In this document: positions 16,873 through 24,063 of the stretch, one piece after another
How the letters are laid out: each line of letters begins with the position of its first letter
How positions within the stretch are numbered: the stretch's first letter is position 1
Assembly: GCA_035656635.1 (NCBI GenBank)
Contig: DASRSD010000125.1
Location: 1-43,288, forward strand
Source: Pirellulales bacterium
GTDB taxonomy: Bacteria > Planctomycetota > Planctomycetia > Pirellulales > JADZDJ01
Reading direction: 5' to 3'
Length of the DNA: 43,288 nucleotides
Program-made: the position numbers and the translations under genes
The notes under the pieces: generated by a model
Told to the model about the DNA's origin: nothing
What the model saw: only the letters and a program-made list of their open reading frames with translations
Database searches by the model: none

Positions 16873-17307
16873 GGAAGTACCTCGTGAAGGCCAGGGGTTG
16901 GTTTGGAGAGGCCCCAAGCCAGAAGGCGCGGCGCAAAGAGAGCGCCTGCTGTCGACGGCTTAGCACCAATCCCCCCGAGACGACAAATGTTTGCGTCTCC
17001 TTGCCCACTACTGTAACTTCTGGCCGCGGCGGATGCAAAGAGGGTGCGCCAGCGCCGCCAAGTAGAAATTACGCTGCGGCAGACAGCGATGTGGCACACG
17101 AACGAGCCACGTCATGCGGCGTGATTGAATCGCTTGCCCGCCAAAGGGAGGCATCGTAGGTTACTCGCCGTACAGCGGTGTGTGGAACAGGAGGGCAGTG
17201 CCTAACTCGCCGAGGGCCAGGAATCTGAGCTGTGAGCAACCGCCCCCCTGATCGACAAACCGCTGAGTGAGAGAGTGAAGTTCCGGAAGCGAAAGCGGAT
17301 TAATACT

Positions 17308-17336
17308 TGTATATGCACTGTAATTCAGCTTGTCAA
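17308..17336 (-). promoter_or_regulatory. Sigma-70-type promoter reading leftward
   Basis: On the minus strand, TTGACA (17336-17331) and TATACA (17313-17308) are separated by 17 nt. Transcription would start near 17300 and reach the oxidoreductase gene after a leader of about 430 nt. Confidence 0.6.
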
Positions 17337-17430
17337 GCATTGGCCGCCTTTTCCACAAAATAATTTCTGTGCCGCAGTAATTAGAAATCCGTCTCTCGGC
17401 CAATGAATTCGGGAACGAGAAAACGAACAT

Positions 17431-17453
17431 AGCTCGGCTGTGCCAGTCGGGTG
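17431..17453. repeat. CCCGACTG hairpin repeat, degenerate copy 2
   Basis: AGCTCGGCTGTGCCAGTCGG matches the repeat at 15090-15112 with a few substitutions and keeps the same order of arms. Confidence 0.5.
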
Positions 17454-17528
17454 CCGAAGTCTTCGGCGGCTTGAAGGTTCGGCGGCAAAAAATCAGCCGG
17501 CATCAAAATCGAACGAGGGATGCTTTAG

Positions 17529-17659
17529 AGGCTGTTTCAAAACTGGGCTTCCATAAAGGGTGGCTGGGGTCGAGTGCCGCCGAGCCCCCAGTAAATGGGC
17601 TGCTGGGGGCTCCCTTCGGTCGACCCCCGGCCACCCGATTCTCAGTTTTGAAACAGCCT
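17529..17659. mobile_element. 131-bp MITE-like element with 17-bp perfect terminal inverted repeats
   Basis: The left end AGGCTGTTTCAAAACTG (17529-17545) and the right end (17643-17659) are perfect inverted repeats. TTTAG directly flanks both sides (17524-17528 and 17660-17664), as a 5-bp target duplication would. The inside holds two inverted copies of the REP-like GC-rich unit (17558-17591 and 17603-17636). No transposase is encoded, so the element would need one supplied in trans. Alternatively it is a large hairpin of other function. Confidence 0.7.
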
Positions 17660-17689
17660 TTTAGAAAAATCGGCAGACACTCTCGCCCC

Positions 17690-17714
17690 GGCCTTCTCCC
17701 GGAGGGAGAGGGAG
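17690..17714. repeat. GGGAGAGGG hairpin repeat after the sigma factor gene
   Basis: CCTTCTCCC and GGGAGAGGG flank a 3-nt loop just beyond the 3' end of the leftward sigma factor gene. It belongs to the family at 15236-15351 and may double as a transcription end signal. Confidence 0.5.
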
Positions 17715-17725
17715 CAGTATGGCAA

Positions 17726-18307
17726 TTATTCCGCGGCGATGCCGCTGGCCCGGCGCATTTTTTCGCGGGCCCGAGAGAGCGTGGGCCCAATGCTGTTTTC
17801 CGGCATGCCCACCGCCGAGCTGATTTCCTGATAGCTTTTGCCTTCCAAGTGATACATGCGCACTACTTGGGCTTCGGTCCCTTCCAGCTCTTCGAGCAGA
17901 CGAGCCACTTCATCGCGATCGCTCACCGGTTGCCCCGGTGCAGCGCCGTTGGCCGGTTGTGATTGCACGGCCTGACGTGCGACCCCATCCCCAGTGTGCA
18001 CGTTGCGGTTGTGAAGGAGCCGGTTAATGACTACGCGGCGGGTGATGACCGTCAGATACGTTGCCAAGCTCGATTCGGCACGGAAGCGGCGCAGCACGGC
18101 GAAATCGCCTTTGACAATCATCAAGAATACTTCGCCGACCAAATCTTCGCGGTCGTGTGGAGCGATGCGCAGGCCGCGGCTTTGGGTTGAATGATCGATC
18201 ACATGCAGCACCAGGCCCATGTAACGATCGACGAAATCTTCCCACGCCCGGGGCTGTCGGGAGAGACAGCGGCTCAACAAATTGCGATCGATTTCCGACA
18301 GTGCCAC
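17726..18307 (-). CDS. ECF-like RNA polymerase sigma-70 factor
   Basis: A 193-residue sigma factor with region 2 (about 10-85: FVDRYMGLVLHVID, then DREDLVGEVFLMIVKGDFAVLRRF, and SSLATYLTVITRRVVINRLL) and region 4 (about 125-185) with helix-turn-helix KSYQEISSAVGMPENSIGP. The linker of about 35 residues is polar and Ala/Gln-rich. GTG at 18307 is the start, with AAAGG some 15 nt upstream. No anti-sigma gene is adjacent, so control may be by other means, as in many planctomycete ECF groups. Its regulon is unknown. Confidence 0.9.
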   Translation of the reverse strand: MALSEIDRNLLSRCLSRQPRAWEDFVDRYMGLVLHVIDHSTQSRGLRIAPHDREDLVGEVFLMIVKGDFAVLRRFRAESSLATYLTVITRRVVINRLLHNRNVHTGDGVARQAVQSQPANGAAPGQPVSDRDEVARLLEELEGTEAQVVRMYHLEGKSYQEISSAVGMPENSIGPTLSRAREKMRRASGIAAE

Positions 18308-18649
18308 AGCAACAACAACCTTTCGCCCCCGCCAACTGCCCGATGGTTAGGACGATTCCCAGGTTTCGGCGGAGCTGGATGATTCAGCCGCGGTCGCACC
18401 GACCGCGCCGCCGACACCTCCTGTGTTTCCAGGAATCGGAAATCCTGTGCGAACTGCAAACAAAAAGTCCGGACTTGCTCGAGCGCGCAAAGGCCCTACG
18501 CTTTAGATTTTACGTACAATAAATGGCTGAGGCAAGGCGAAAGAAATTGCGGCTACCAACCCAGTTCATCAGGAATTCTTGTCCGCCGCGCCGTTAAATC
18601 TGTGGGAATCTCCGACTTACCCCGACTGTGAGATGATCACGAGGGGGCT

Positions 18650-18689
18650 CGGTCGGTGCCGTCAAGAATTGCCTGGTCGGCACCGGCCG
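18650..18689. other. Stable 12-bp hairpin of unknown role
   Basis: CGGTCGGTGCCG (18650-18661) pairs with CGGCACCGGCCG (18678-18689) with a single G-U pair and a 16-nt loop. There is no U tract, so it is not an evident terminator. It lies 90 nt upstream of the ferredoxin promoter. Confidence 0.4.
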
Positions 18690-18778
18690 AATGTCTTTCC
18701 TGATCGGCACGCTAGATAGGGCCTCGGGCACGGCGAAAAAAGGACGCAAAACTTACGGCTTTGGCACGTCCAGAGCGG

Positions 18779-18807
18779 TTGACAGTGCCCGCCAGCGTTA
18801 CTATGAT
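18779..18807 (+). promoter_or_regulatory. Promoter of the ferredoxin gene
   Basis: TTGACA (18779-18784), a 17-nt spacer and TATGAT (18802-18807). The expected leader is about 95 nt and ends with AAAGGAGTGG before the ATG at 18910. Confidence 0.65.
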
Positions 18808-18909
18808 TCGCGCAGAATCGCTGAATTACCCGCTCAAGTCTTTTCGATATAACAAGTTGTCTCTGGCAACCTGTGATGCAAAGTTTTCTGTGAAAGGAGT
18901 GGATGGTCA

Positions 18910-19194
18910 ATGACTCACGTTGTCGCCGAGCCGTGCTTCGGATGCAAGTACACCGACTGTGTCGTGGTTTGCCCGGTCGAGTGCTTTTACGAAGGGGAAA
19001 AAATTCTGTACATCCACCCGGATGAATGCATCGATTGCGAAGCCTGCGTTCCGGAGTGCCCGGTCGAGGCCATCTTTCACGAAGATAATTTGCCTGAGCA
19101 ATGGGCCGATTTCAAACAGCTCAATGCCGAAATGGCGCCGCAGTGCCCGGTGATTACGGAAAAGAAAGAGCCGCTGGCCAAGGAAAGTGAGTAG
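18910..19194 (+). CDS. fdxA: 7Fe-type (3Fe-4S/4Fe-4S) ferredoxin
   Basis: A 94-residue electron carrier closely matching the Azotobacter FdI/FdxA family: cysteines at 9, 12, 17, 21 and 25, then 40, 43, 46 and 50. The motif [18 protein letters not shown] and the segment [22 protein letters not shown] are diagnostic. The spacing at the first cluster fits a 3Fe-4S or 7Fe arrangement and the second is a classical CxxCxxCxxxCP. The C-terminal extension is acidic and Lys-rich. A strong ribosome-binding site (AAAGGAG) and promoter are present, and an intrinsic terminator follows, so it is a single-gene unit. The nearby nadA encodes another Fe-S protein, but the genes converge. Confidence 0.96.
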   Translation: MTHVVAEPCFGCKYTDCVVVCPVECFYEGEKILYIHPDECIDCEACVPECPVEAIFHEDNLPEQWADFKQLNAEMAPQCPVITEKKEPLAKESE

Positions 19195-19270
19195 CAGCAA
19201 GCGCTGAAGGAAAGAATTGGTGCCGCGCGACATGTGCTTATCGTGCGCCTCTGTTAGTAGGATGACCGGA

Positions 19271-19299
19271 GCCGTCGAATTTTTCGATGGCTTTTTTTT
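19271..19299 (+). terminator. Intrinsic terminator of the ferredoxin gene
   Basis: GCCGTCGAA (19271-19279) and TTCGATGGC (19283-19291) form a 9-bp stem with one G-U pair and a 3-nt loop, followed by eight T residues (19292-19299). Confidence 0.88.
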
Positions 19300-19330
19300 C
19301 GCGCGAAGCTACGATTTGCTTCGCGCCATT

Positions 19331-19362
19331 CCGGGGGCTCGGCGGCCTCGACCCCGGCCACC
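19331..19362. repeat. REP-like GC-rich palindrome, related copy
   Basis: GGGGGCTCGGCGGC is followed by TCGACCCCGGCCACCC. It is the opposite orientation of the 15121-15148 unit and shares its outer arms with the right half of the 17529-17659 element. It sits between convergent fdxA and nadA. Confidence 0.6.
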
Positions 19363-19403
19363 CAAGCGCCCGGTCATCCAGGCTGCAGCGTAGTTAAAAA
19401 ATT

Positions 19404-20576
19404 TCACTTCACTGCCAGCATCCGTTCCAGCGCCACCAAAGCGTAGTGGGCGGTTTCGGGCAGCACTTCGATGATGTTCACCGGCGTGCCCGCGGCCAGG
19501 TTTTCCAAGGCCCAGCAAAGATGCGCCAGGTCGATGCGGTACATCGTGGCGCACATGCAGACCACGGGCGAAAGAAAATGAATTTCCTGTTCCGGATGCT
19601 CGTGCTTCAAGCGGTTCACTAAATGCAGCTCGGTGCCGATGGCCCACTTGGTTCCCGGCGGCGCTTCGCTCACTGTGCGAATAATTTTGCTGGTGCTGCC
19701 GCTGACATCGCTTTTATCGACCACTTCCATCGCACATTCCGGATGGACCAGAATTTTGATGCCGGGAAATTTCGCGCGAAACGCATCGACGTGCTCGGGC
19801 CGGAACATGGCGTGTACGCTGCAATGTCCCTGCCAGAGGAGCACTTTGGAATTTTCGATGGCAGCGGCCGTGTTGCCACCGAGCGACGAAGCGGCGCCCG
19901 CCATGCTGGCGTGCGGATTCCACACGGCCATTTCGGCCAGCGGAATGCCCATGGCCTTGGCAGTGTTGCGGCCCAGGTGTTGATCCGGGAAAAACAGCAC
20001 GCGCTTCGTGCGTTGGAAGGCCCAGTTTAAGACGGCGGCGGCATTGGACGACGTGCAAACAATGCCGCCATGCCGGCCGCAAAACGCTTTCAAGTTGGCG
20101 GCCGAGTTGATGTACGTGACCGGCGTGATGTCAGCCGTGTCGATGACTTCGCCCAGCTCTTCCCAGCAGCTTTCCACCTGATCGATGGCGGCCATATCGG
20201 CCATGGAGCAGCCGGCGGCCAGGTCGGGTAGCACTACGGTTACGCGCTCCCCGCCACGCTCCGCCAGTTTGTCGGGCCGGTTGGCGACGATGTCGGCGGT
20301 TTCGGCCATGAAGTGGACGCCGCAAAAAGCAATGGAGCGGCAATCGTGGCTGTCGGCCGCCATGCGGCTGAGCTGGTAGCTGTCGCCTTGTAAATCCGAC
20401 AGCGCGATCACTTCGTCCTGCTGATAGTGATGCCCTAGAATCAATAACCGCGAGCCCAACTCTGCACGCACCGTATTGATGCGGCGCGCTAGCTCCTCGT
20501 TCGACAAGCCGCGATACGGCTTGAACTCCTGAGCTGGCAATCCGGAAGGTGTAAGTTGGGCAGTGCTAGCGGGCAT
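19404..20576 (-). CDS. nadA: Quinolinate synthase A
   Basis: A 390-residue [4Fe-4S] enzyme that condenses iminoaspartate with dihydroxyacetone phosphate to quinolinate in NAD synthesis. Diagnostic segments are LILGHHYQQDEVIALSDLQG near the N-terminus, AFCGVHFMAETADI, the FFPDQHLGRN motif and HPECAMEVVDKSD. The cluster-ligating cysteines are in AFCGV, the CSVHAMFRPEH-to-HPEC region and VCMCATMYRI. The protein is a little longer than the E. coli enzyme at the N-terminus. The start is ATG 20576 with no Shine-Dalgarno site. A 7-nt-period repeat begins 13 nt upstream, inside the expected leader. No nadB or nadC is in the window. Confidence 0.96.
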   Translation of the reverse strand: MPASTAQLTPSGLPAQEFKPYRGLSNEELARRINTVRAELGSRLLILGHHYQQDEVIALSDLQGDSYQLSRMAADSHDCRSIAFCGVHFMAETADIVANRPDKLAERGGERVTVVLPDLAAGCSMADMAAIDQVESCWEELGEVIDTADITPVTYINSAANLKAFCGRHGGIVCTSSNAAAVLNWAFQRTKRVLFFPDQHLGRNTAKAMGIPLAEMAVWNPHASMAGAASSLGGNTAAAIENSKVLLWQGHCSVHAMFRPEHVDAFRAKFPGIKILVHPECAMEVVDKSDVSGSTSKIIRTVSEAPPGTKWAIGTELHLVNRLKHEHPEQEIHFLSPVVCMCATMYRIDLAHLCWALENLAAGTPVNIIEVLPETAHYALVALERMLAVK

Positions 20577-20588
20577 GGGCAGTGTTCA

Positions 20589-20630
20589 TGGTTGGTGATC
20601 AGTGACCGGTGGTCAGTGGTCAGTGCGGAA
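20589..20630. repeat. 7-nt-period repeat just upstream of nadA (TGGTCAG type)
   Basis: Units TGGTTGG, TGATCAG, TGACCGG, TGGTCAG, TGGTCAG and TGCGGAA run head to tail on the plus strand. On the nadA transcript they would lie 13-54 nt upstream of the start codon. Confidence 0.8.
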
Positions 20631-20889
20631 TTATGGGCCAATTTGTTCGCTATGGAATTATATCGCGCTGGCGGTGCTAGCACACGCACAAACGTAGGGC
20701 CGAAAAACTCTGGGCAGAATGGCACATTGGAGCGGCAAAACAAGGCGACAACGCAAAGTTTGCCGCCTCAGCTAGCCGATGATGGAAGTGCGGTAAACGG
20801 CAATCATTCACCGTAAGGCCGGGGGCTGCATGTAAGCGGTAATCGCGGGCAGGGCAAACACAGCACCCAACCGAGCAATTTCAAGGCGC

Positions 20890-21378
20890 ATGGCCGACGT
20901 CCCTAATTCTTCCGAAGCAACCGCCGAAGCCGACGCATCTGCCGAGGCGGCTGCCATTACACACGCGGCTGCGCCTGAAAGCGCAACCGGCCCGGTAGCC
21001 GCGGCAGCAAGTGAGATGCCGGTCGCCACGACGACACCGGAGGTGAACCCCAGCGATGTTGTGCAATCGAAGAGCGCAAGCCGGGCCGTGTCGCCGGCGT
21101 TTCCCAACTACACGCGCAATCTGCTAAATGTAAAAGTGCCGGTTACCGTGACGCTGGCGGCGAAAAAGCAACCGCTGAAGCAAATTTTGGAACTGGCGCC
21201 GGGTTCGCTTATTCAGTTTGACAAATCGTGCGATCAAACACTGGAGCTGTGCGTCGGCGATCAGTGCATTGCCAAAGGCGTGGCCGTGAAGGTGGGCGAG
21301 AAATTCGGCCTGCGCGTAAATGCACTTACATCGCCGGGCGAACGATTCCAAACGGTTAGACCGCTACGGGAACGCTAA
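20890..21378 (+). CDS. Lone FliN/SpoA-domain protein
   Basis: A 162-residue protein. Residues 1-75 are Ala/Glu/Thr-rich and probably disordered. Residues about 75-155 form a SpoA (FliN/FliM C-terminal) domain with LLNVKVPVTVTLAAKKQPLK, ILELAPGSLIQFDKSCDQTL and VKVGEKFGLRV. In flagellar FliN this domain dimerises to build the switch ring; in type III secretion it forms the C-ring. No flagellar or secretion gene is near, so it is either a dispersed flagellar gene, as is common in planctomycetes, or has another partner. It is divergent from nadA. The gap (20577-20889) holds only the heptamer array. Confidence 0.85.
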   Translation: MADVPNSSEATAEADASAEAAAITHAAAPESATGPVAAAASEMPVATTTPEVNPSDVVQSKSASRAVSPAFPNYTRNLLNVKVPVTVTLAAKKQPLKQILELAPGSLIQFDKSCDQTLELCVGDQCIAKGVAVKVGEKFGLRVNALTSPGERFQTVRPLRER

Positions 21379-21504
21379 ATCGCGCTCCGCTTTGCGCGTC
21401 GCGGCTAAACTGCACAGCCGGCGAATGAATGTCGCCCGTAAACCATGCTAGGCGGCACTGGCCCGGCCTTGCGGCACGGGCTAAACTGAACGTAACTTCG
21501 TCCC

Positions 21505-21528
21505 TCGAATTTCGTCATTCGTCATTGA
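21505..21528. repeat. 7-nt-period repeat upstream of the monooxygenase-like gene
   Basis: Units TCGAATT, TCGTCAT, TCGTCAT and the start of TGATATC end 5 nt before the ATG at 21534. It is related to the complementary strand of 15154-15188. Confidence 0.65.
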
Positions 21529-21533
21529 TATCT

Positions 21534-21824
21534 ATGCTTTATCTCAATATTTGGTTATCGGTGAAAGACGCGGCTGATGTCGAAAAGGTGAGCGGCCTGC
21601 TGGCGGAGCAAGCGCGGCTTTCGCGGGCAGAGCCCGGTTGTGTGCGGTTTGAAGTGTATCAATCGAACAATGACCCCACACGGTTTTTACTGACCGAGCG
21701 CTGGGAATCGCAAGCGGCCTTAGATACCCACCGGACCGCCAAGGCTTACACCACTGTGTACCATCCGCAAGTGCTGCCGCTGGTGAACCGCGAACCACAC
21801 CCGTCGAAACTGGTGTCGGGCTAA
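21534..21824 (+). CDS. Putative quinol monooxygenase (ABM domain)
   Basis: A 96-residue ferredoxin-like alpha/beta protein of the antibiotic-biosynthesis monooxygenase (YgiN-like) family. It has EPGCVRFEVYQSNNDPTRF, LTERWESQAALDTHR and a final VLPLV strand. Such proteins dimerise and can oxidise quinols without cofactor, but many have unknown substrates. I start it at ATG 21534, where homology begins. The in-frame extension to 21429 is encoded partly by the heptamer array and has no expected domain. A ribosome-binding site is not visible. Confidence 0.88.
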   Translation: MLYLNIWLSVKDAADVEKVSGLLAEQARLSRAEPGCVRFEVYQSNNDPTRFLLTERWESQAALDTHRTAKAYTTVYHPQVLPLVNREPHPSKLVSG

Positions 21825-21920
21825 GTAGAAAGTCGCGATCGTGGGTCGCGCAAAACTGCCAATCGACAATCAATGGATAGACCGGCGCGACCGACGGTCG
21901 CGGCTTTATATTTGAAGCGC

Positions 21921-22508
21921 ATGATCGTGCTAATCGACAATTACGATTCGTTCACGTACAACCTGGTGCAGCGGTTGGGAGAGATCGATGCGGCGCTGGA
22001 TTTGAAAGTGTTTCGCAACGATGAAATTTCGACTGACGAAATCGAGCGGCTGGCCCCTTCGCATTTGATAATTTCCCCCGGGCCATGCACTCCCAGCGAG
22101 GCGGGCATTTCGTGCGCGTGCATCGAGCGGTTTTCCGGCAAGCTGCCAATTTTGGGCGTCTGCTTGGGGCATCAATCCATTGGCCAGGCCACCGGCGGAC
22201 GCATTGTGCGGGCCAAGCAGCTGATGCACGGCAAAGTAGACCGCATTCATCACACGGGGCGCGATTTGTTTGCGGGCCTGCCGAATCCGTTCGAGGCCAC
22301 GCGCTACCATAGCCTGGTGATTGAGCCAGGCACGCTTTCGCCGGAATACGAAATGACCGCCTGGGCCGACGCTCCCGATGGAGGCCGCGAAATTATGGGC
22401 ATACGGCACCGGCGGCATCCCACATTCGGCTTGCAGTTTCATCCGGAAAGTTTTTTAACGCCGGGTGGGTACGACATTCTGCGGCGGTTTTTGGCAGTGC
22501 GAGAATAA
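21921..22508 (+). CDS. pabA: Aminodeoxychorismate/anthranilate synthase glutaminase subunit
   Basis: A 195-residue class I glutamine amidotransferase that delivers ammonia to chorismate for folate (PabA) or tryptophan (TrpG) synthesis. Nucleophile Cys81 sits in LGVCLGHQSIGQA, and His174 and Glu176 in LQFHPESFLT. The start MIVLIDNYDSFTYNLVQ is canonical and fixes ATG 21921, not the upstream ATG 21873. The synthase subunit is not adjacent, so PabA and TrpG cannot be told apart and the protein may serve both pathways. The heptamer element starts immediately after the stop. Confidence 0.94.
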   Translation: MIVLIDNYDSFTYNLVQRLGEIDAALDLKVFRNDEISTDEIERLAPSHLIISPGPCTPSEAGISCACIERFSGKLPILGVCLGHQSIGQATGGRIVRAKQLMHGKVDRIHHTGRDLFAGLPNPFEATRYHSLVIEPGTLSPEYEMTAWADAPDGGREIMGIRHRRHPTFGLQFHPESFLTPGGYDILRRFLAVRE

Positions 22509-22688
22509 AGGCAGAATGCAGAATGCAGAAAAAGAAGAGCAAAACGGGCAAAAGGAAGAACAGCAGCCAAATCGACGCACAAAAACCGTGGATTGTTTAG
22601 AATAGTCCAGCGGTAAGATTTTTGGTGTTGCCTTCCGGGTTCATCTTTCTGCCTTTCGCCTTCTGCTTTTTGCCTTCTGCCTTTTTCT
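22509..22688. repeat. Inverted 7-nt-period arrays filling the pabA-moeA gap
   Basis: The left array (22509-22529) has units AGGCAGA, ATGCAGA and ATGCAGA and starts one base after the pabA stop. The right array (22647-22688) has TTCTGCC, TTTCGCC, TTCTGCT, TTTTGCC and TTCTGCC and ends one base before the moeA ATG. The arms are complementary and could pair across about 117 nt. The pyrimidine array leaves moeA without a purine-rich ribosome-binding site. Confidence 0.8.
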
Positions 22689-22689
22689 T

Positions 22690-24009
22690 ATGCTTTCTGT
22701 TGCTGATGCGTTGAACCACATTCTTGAACACGCGCGGACCAAGCTGCCCGGTGAAGTCGCGCTGGCCGAGGCGGTGGGACTCGTGCTTGCCGAAGAAGTC
22801 GCCAGCGACATCGACAGCCCGCCGCACGATAAAGCAATGGTCGATGGCTATGCGGTGCTCTCGGCCGATGTGGTCGCGGGCCGGGCAAAGTTGGGCGTGC
22901 TGGAAGAAATTACTGCCGGCGCTGTTCCCACGTGCAAAGTTATTCCCGGCTTCTGCTCGCGCATTATGACCGGCGCGCCGCTGCCTGCGGGCGCCGATGC
23001 GGTGGTGATGGTGGAGCGCACGGGCTTCAACCCCTCACCCCTCACCCCTCTCCCACAAGGGGCGAGGGGAATTCTGGGAACAGTTGAAATTCACGATGAA
23101 CGGTTTCGCGCGGGCCAAAACATCATGCGGCGCGGCAAATCGCTGCGGCAGGGAGAAACCGTGTTGCACAGCGGCGTGGAATTAGGGCCGGCGGAAATTG
23201 GTTTGCTGGCCGAAGTGGGGCACACGCAAATTCGCGCGATTCCGCTGGTGAAGATGGCCATGGTTTCCACCGGCAACGAATTGCTGCCGGCCGATCAAAA
23301 ACCGACTGCGGGAAAAATTCGCAATTCCAATGGGCCCTTGCTGGCCGCGGCGGCTCAACGAGCCGGAGCGACGCCGGTCGATTTAGGAATTGTGCGCGAC
23401 GAACCTCACGAACTGCGGCGCTGCTTTCGTGCCGGCTTGGAAAGTGACGTGCTGGTCATTTCCGGCGGTGTTTCGGCCGGTGTGCTCGATTTAGTCCCCG
23501 CCGTGCTGGTCGAGCTGGGCGTGCGGCAGGTGTTTCACAAAGTCGATTTGAAACCTGGTAAACCCTTGTGGTTTGGGGTGTGCGAAAAACCGTTGGGCGA
23601 TGGATCGAGCAATCCCAAGAGCAACCCCCGGGCAGAGCCCGGAGCTAACGTCGGCGATCGCACTTTAGTATTTGGTCTTCCGGGCAACCCGGTGAGCAGC
23701 TTGGTTTGTTTCGAGCTATTCGTGAAGCCGGCGATCGCGCGCCTGGCGGGTCGGCATTGGGAATCCCCGCATCCAGTGCGGCGCGCGAAACTCACGCGGG
23801 AATTTTCGCAGCGGAGCGATCGGCCAACGTACTATCCGGCGCTAGTTGTATCTTCCGCCGAAGGATTGCTGGCGGAGCCCAAGGCGTGGCAAGGTTCGGC
23901 CGATTTACGGGGCTTTGCCGGCGCGAATGCACTGCTCGTGTTTCCGGCCGGCGAAAAAATTTACGCCGCCGGCGAGGCTGTGGATGTGCTCATGTTGTCA
24001 ACGGCGTAG
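22690..24009 (+). CDS. moeA: Molybdopterin molybdenumtransferase with a repeat-derived insertion
   Basis: A 439-residue MoeA, which inserts molybdate into adenylylated molybdopterin. Features are the N-terminal domain with ALAEAVGLVLAEEVASDIDS, SPPHDKAMVDGYAVL, ITAGAVPTCKVIPGFCSRIM and TGAPLPAGADAVVMVE; the central nucleotide-binding domain with VSTGNELLPADQ and ISGGVSAGVLDLVP; and FGLPGNPVSSLVCFELFVKP. The last part is the C-terminal domain IV. Residues about 112-128 (NPSPLTPLPQGARG) lie in the loop after the MVER segment and come from a CCCCTCA-type heptamer array at 23031-23069. The start codon ATG 22690 has no Shine-Dalgarno site. No other molybdenum cofactor gene is in the window. Confidence 0.95.
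   Translation: MLSVADALNHILEHARTKLPGEVALAEAVGLVLAEEVASDIDSPPHDKAMVDGYAVLSADVVAGRAKLGVLEEITAGAVPTCKVIPGFCSRIMTGAPLPAGADAVVMVERTGFNPSPLTPLPQGARGILGTVEIHDERFRAGQNIMRRGKSLRQGETVLHSGVELGPAEIGLLAEVGHTQIRAIPLVKMAMVSTGNELLPADQKPTAGKIRNSNGPLLAAAAQRAGATPVDLGIVRDEPHELRRCFRAGLESDVLVISGGVSAGVLDLVPAVLVELGVRQVFHKVDLKPGKPLWFGVCEKPLGDGSSNPKSNPRAEPGANVGDRTLVFGLPGNPVSSLVCFELFVKPAIARLAGRHWESPHPVRRAKLTREFSQRSDRPTYYPALVVSSAEGLLAEPKAWQGSADLRGFAGANALLVFPAGEKIYAAGEAVDVLMLSTA
23031..23069. repeat. 7-nt-period repeat and hairpin inside moeA (CCCCTCA type)
   Basis: Units CCCCTCA, CCCCTCA, CCCCTCT and CCCACAA are followed by GGGGCGA and GGGG. CCCCTC (23045-23050) pairs with GAGGGG (23064-23069). The array is read in frame as SPLTPLPQGARG. 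Confidence 0.8.
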
Positions 24010-24063
24010 AGCCGGCCGCCAATCAATCTGGTTTCAAAGCAGCAGTTGCTTTACTCTGGAGGC

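Larger units (their letters stand above)
16873..17725. other. 853-nt gene-free region with leader, promoter and repeats
   Basis: I support no gene here. The left part would be the leader of the oxidoreductase transcript started from the promoter at 17308-17336. An 89-codon minus-strand frame (17161-17430) runs across that promoter and shows no domain-like sequence. The right part holds the CCCGACTG-type repeat (17431-17453), the 131-bp inverted-repeat element (17529-17659) and a GGGAGAGGG hairpin (17690-17714). Confidence 0.55.
18308..18909. other. 602-nt divergent regulatory region
   Basis: No gene is supported. It separates the leftward sigma factor gene from the rightward ferredoxin gene and contains a stable hairpin (18650-18689) and a near-consensus promoter (18779-18807), both listed separately. 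Confidence 0.55.

Noticed and set aside
17161-17430. 89-codon minus-strand frame
   Set aside because: It overlaps a near-consensus promoter on the same strand and has no recognisable domain, so it is more likely leader and promoter DNA.
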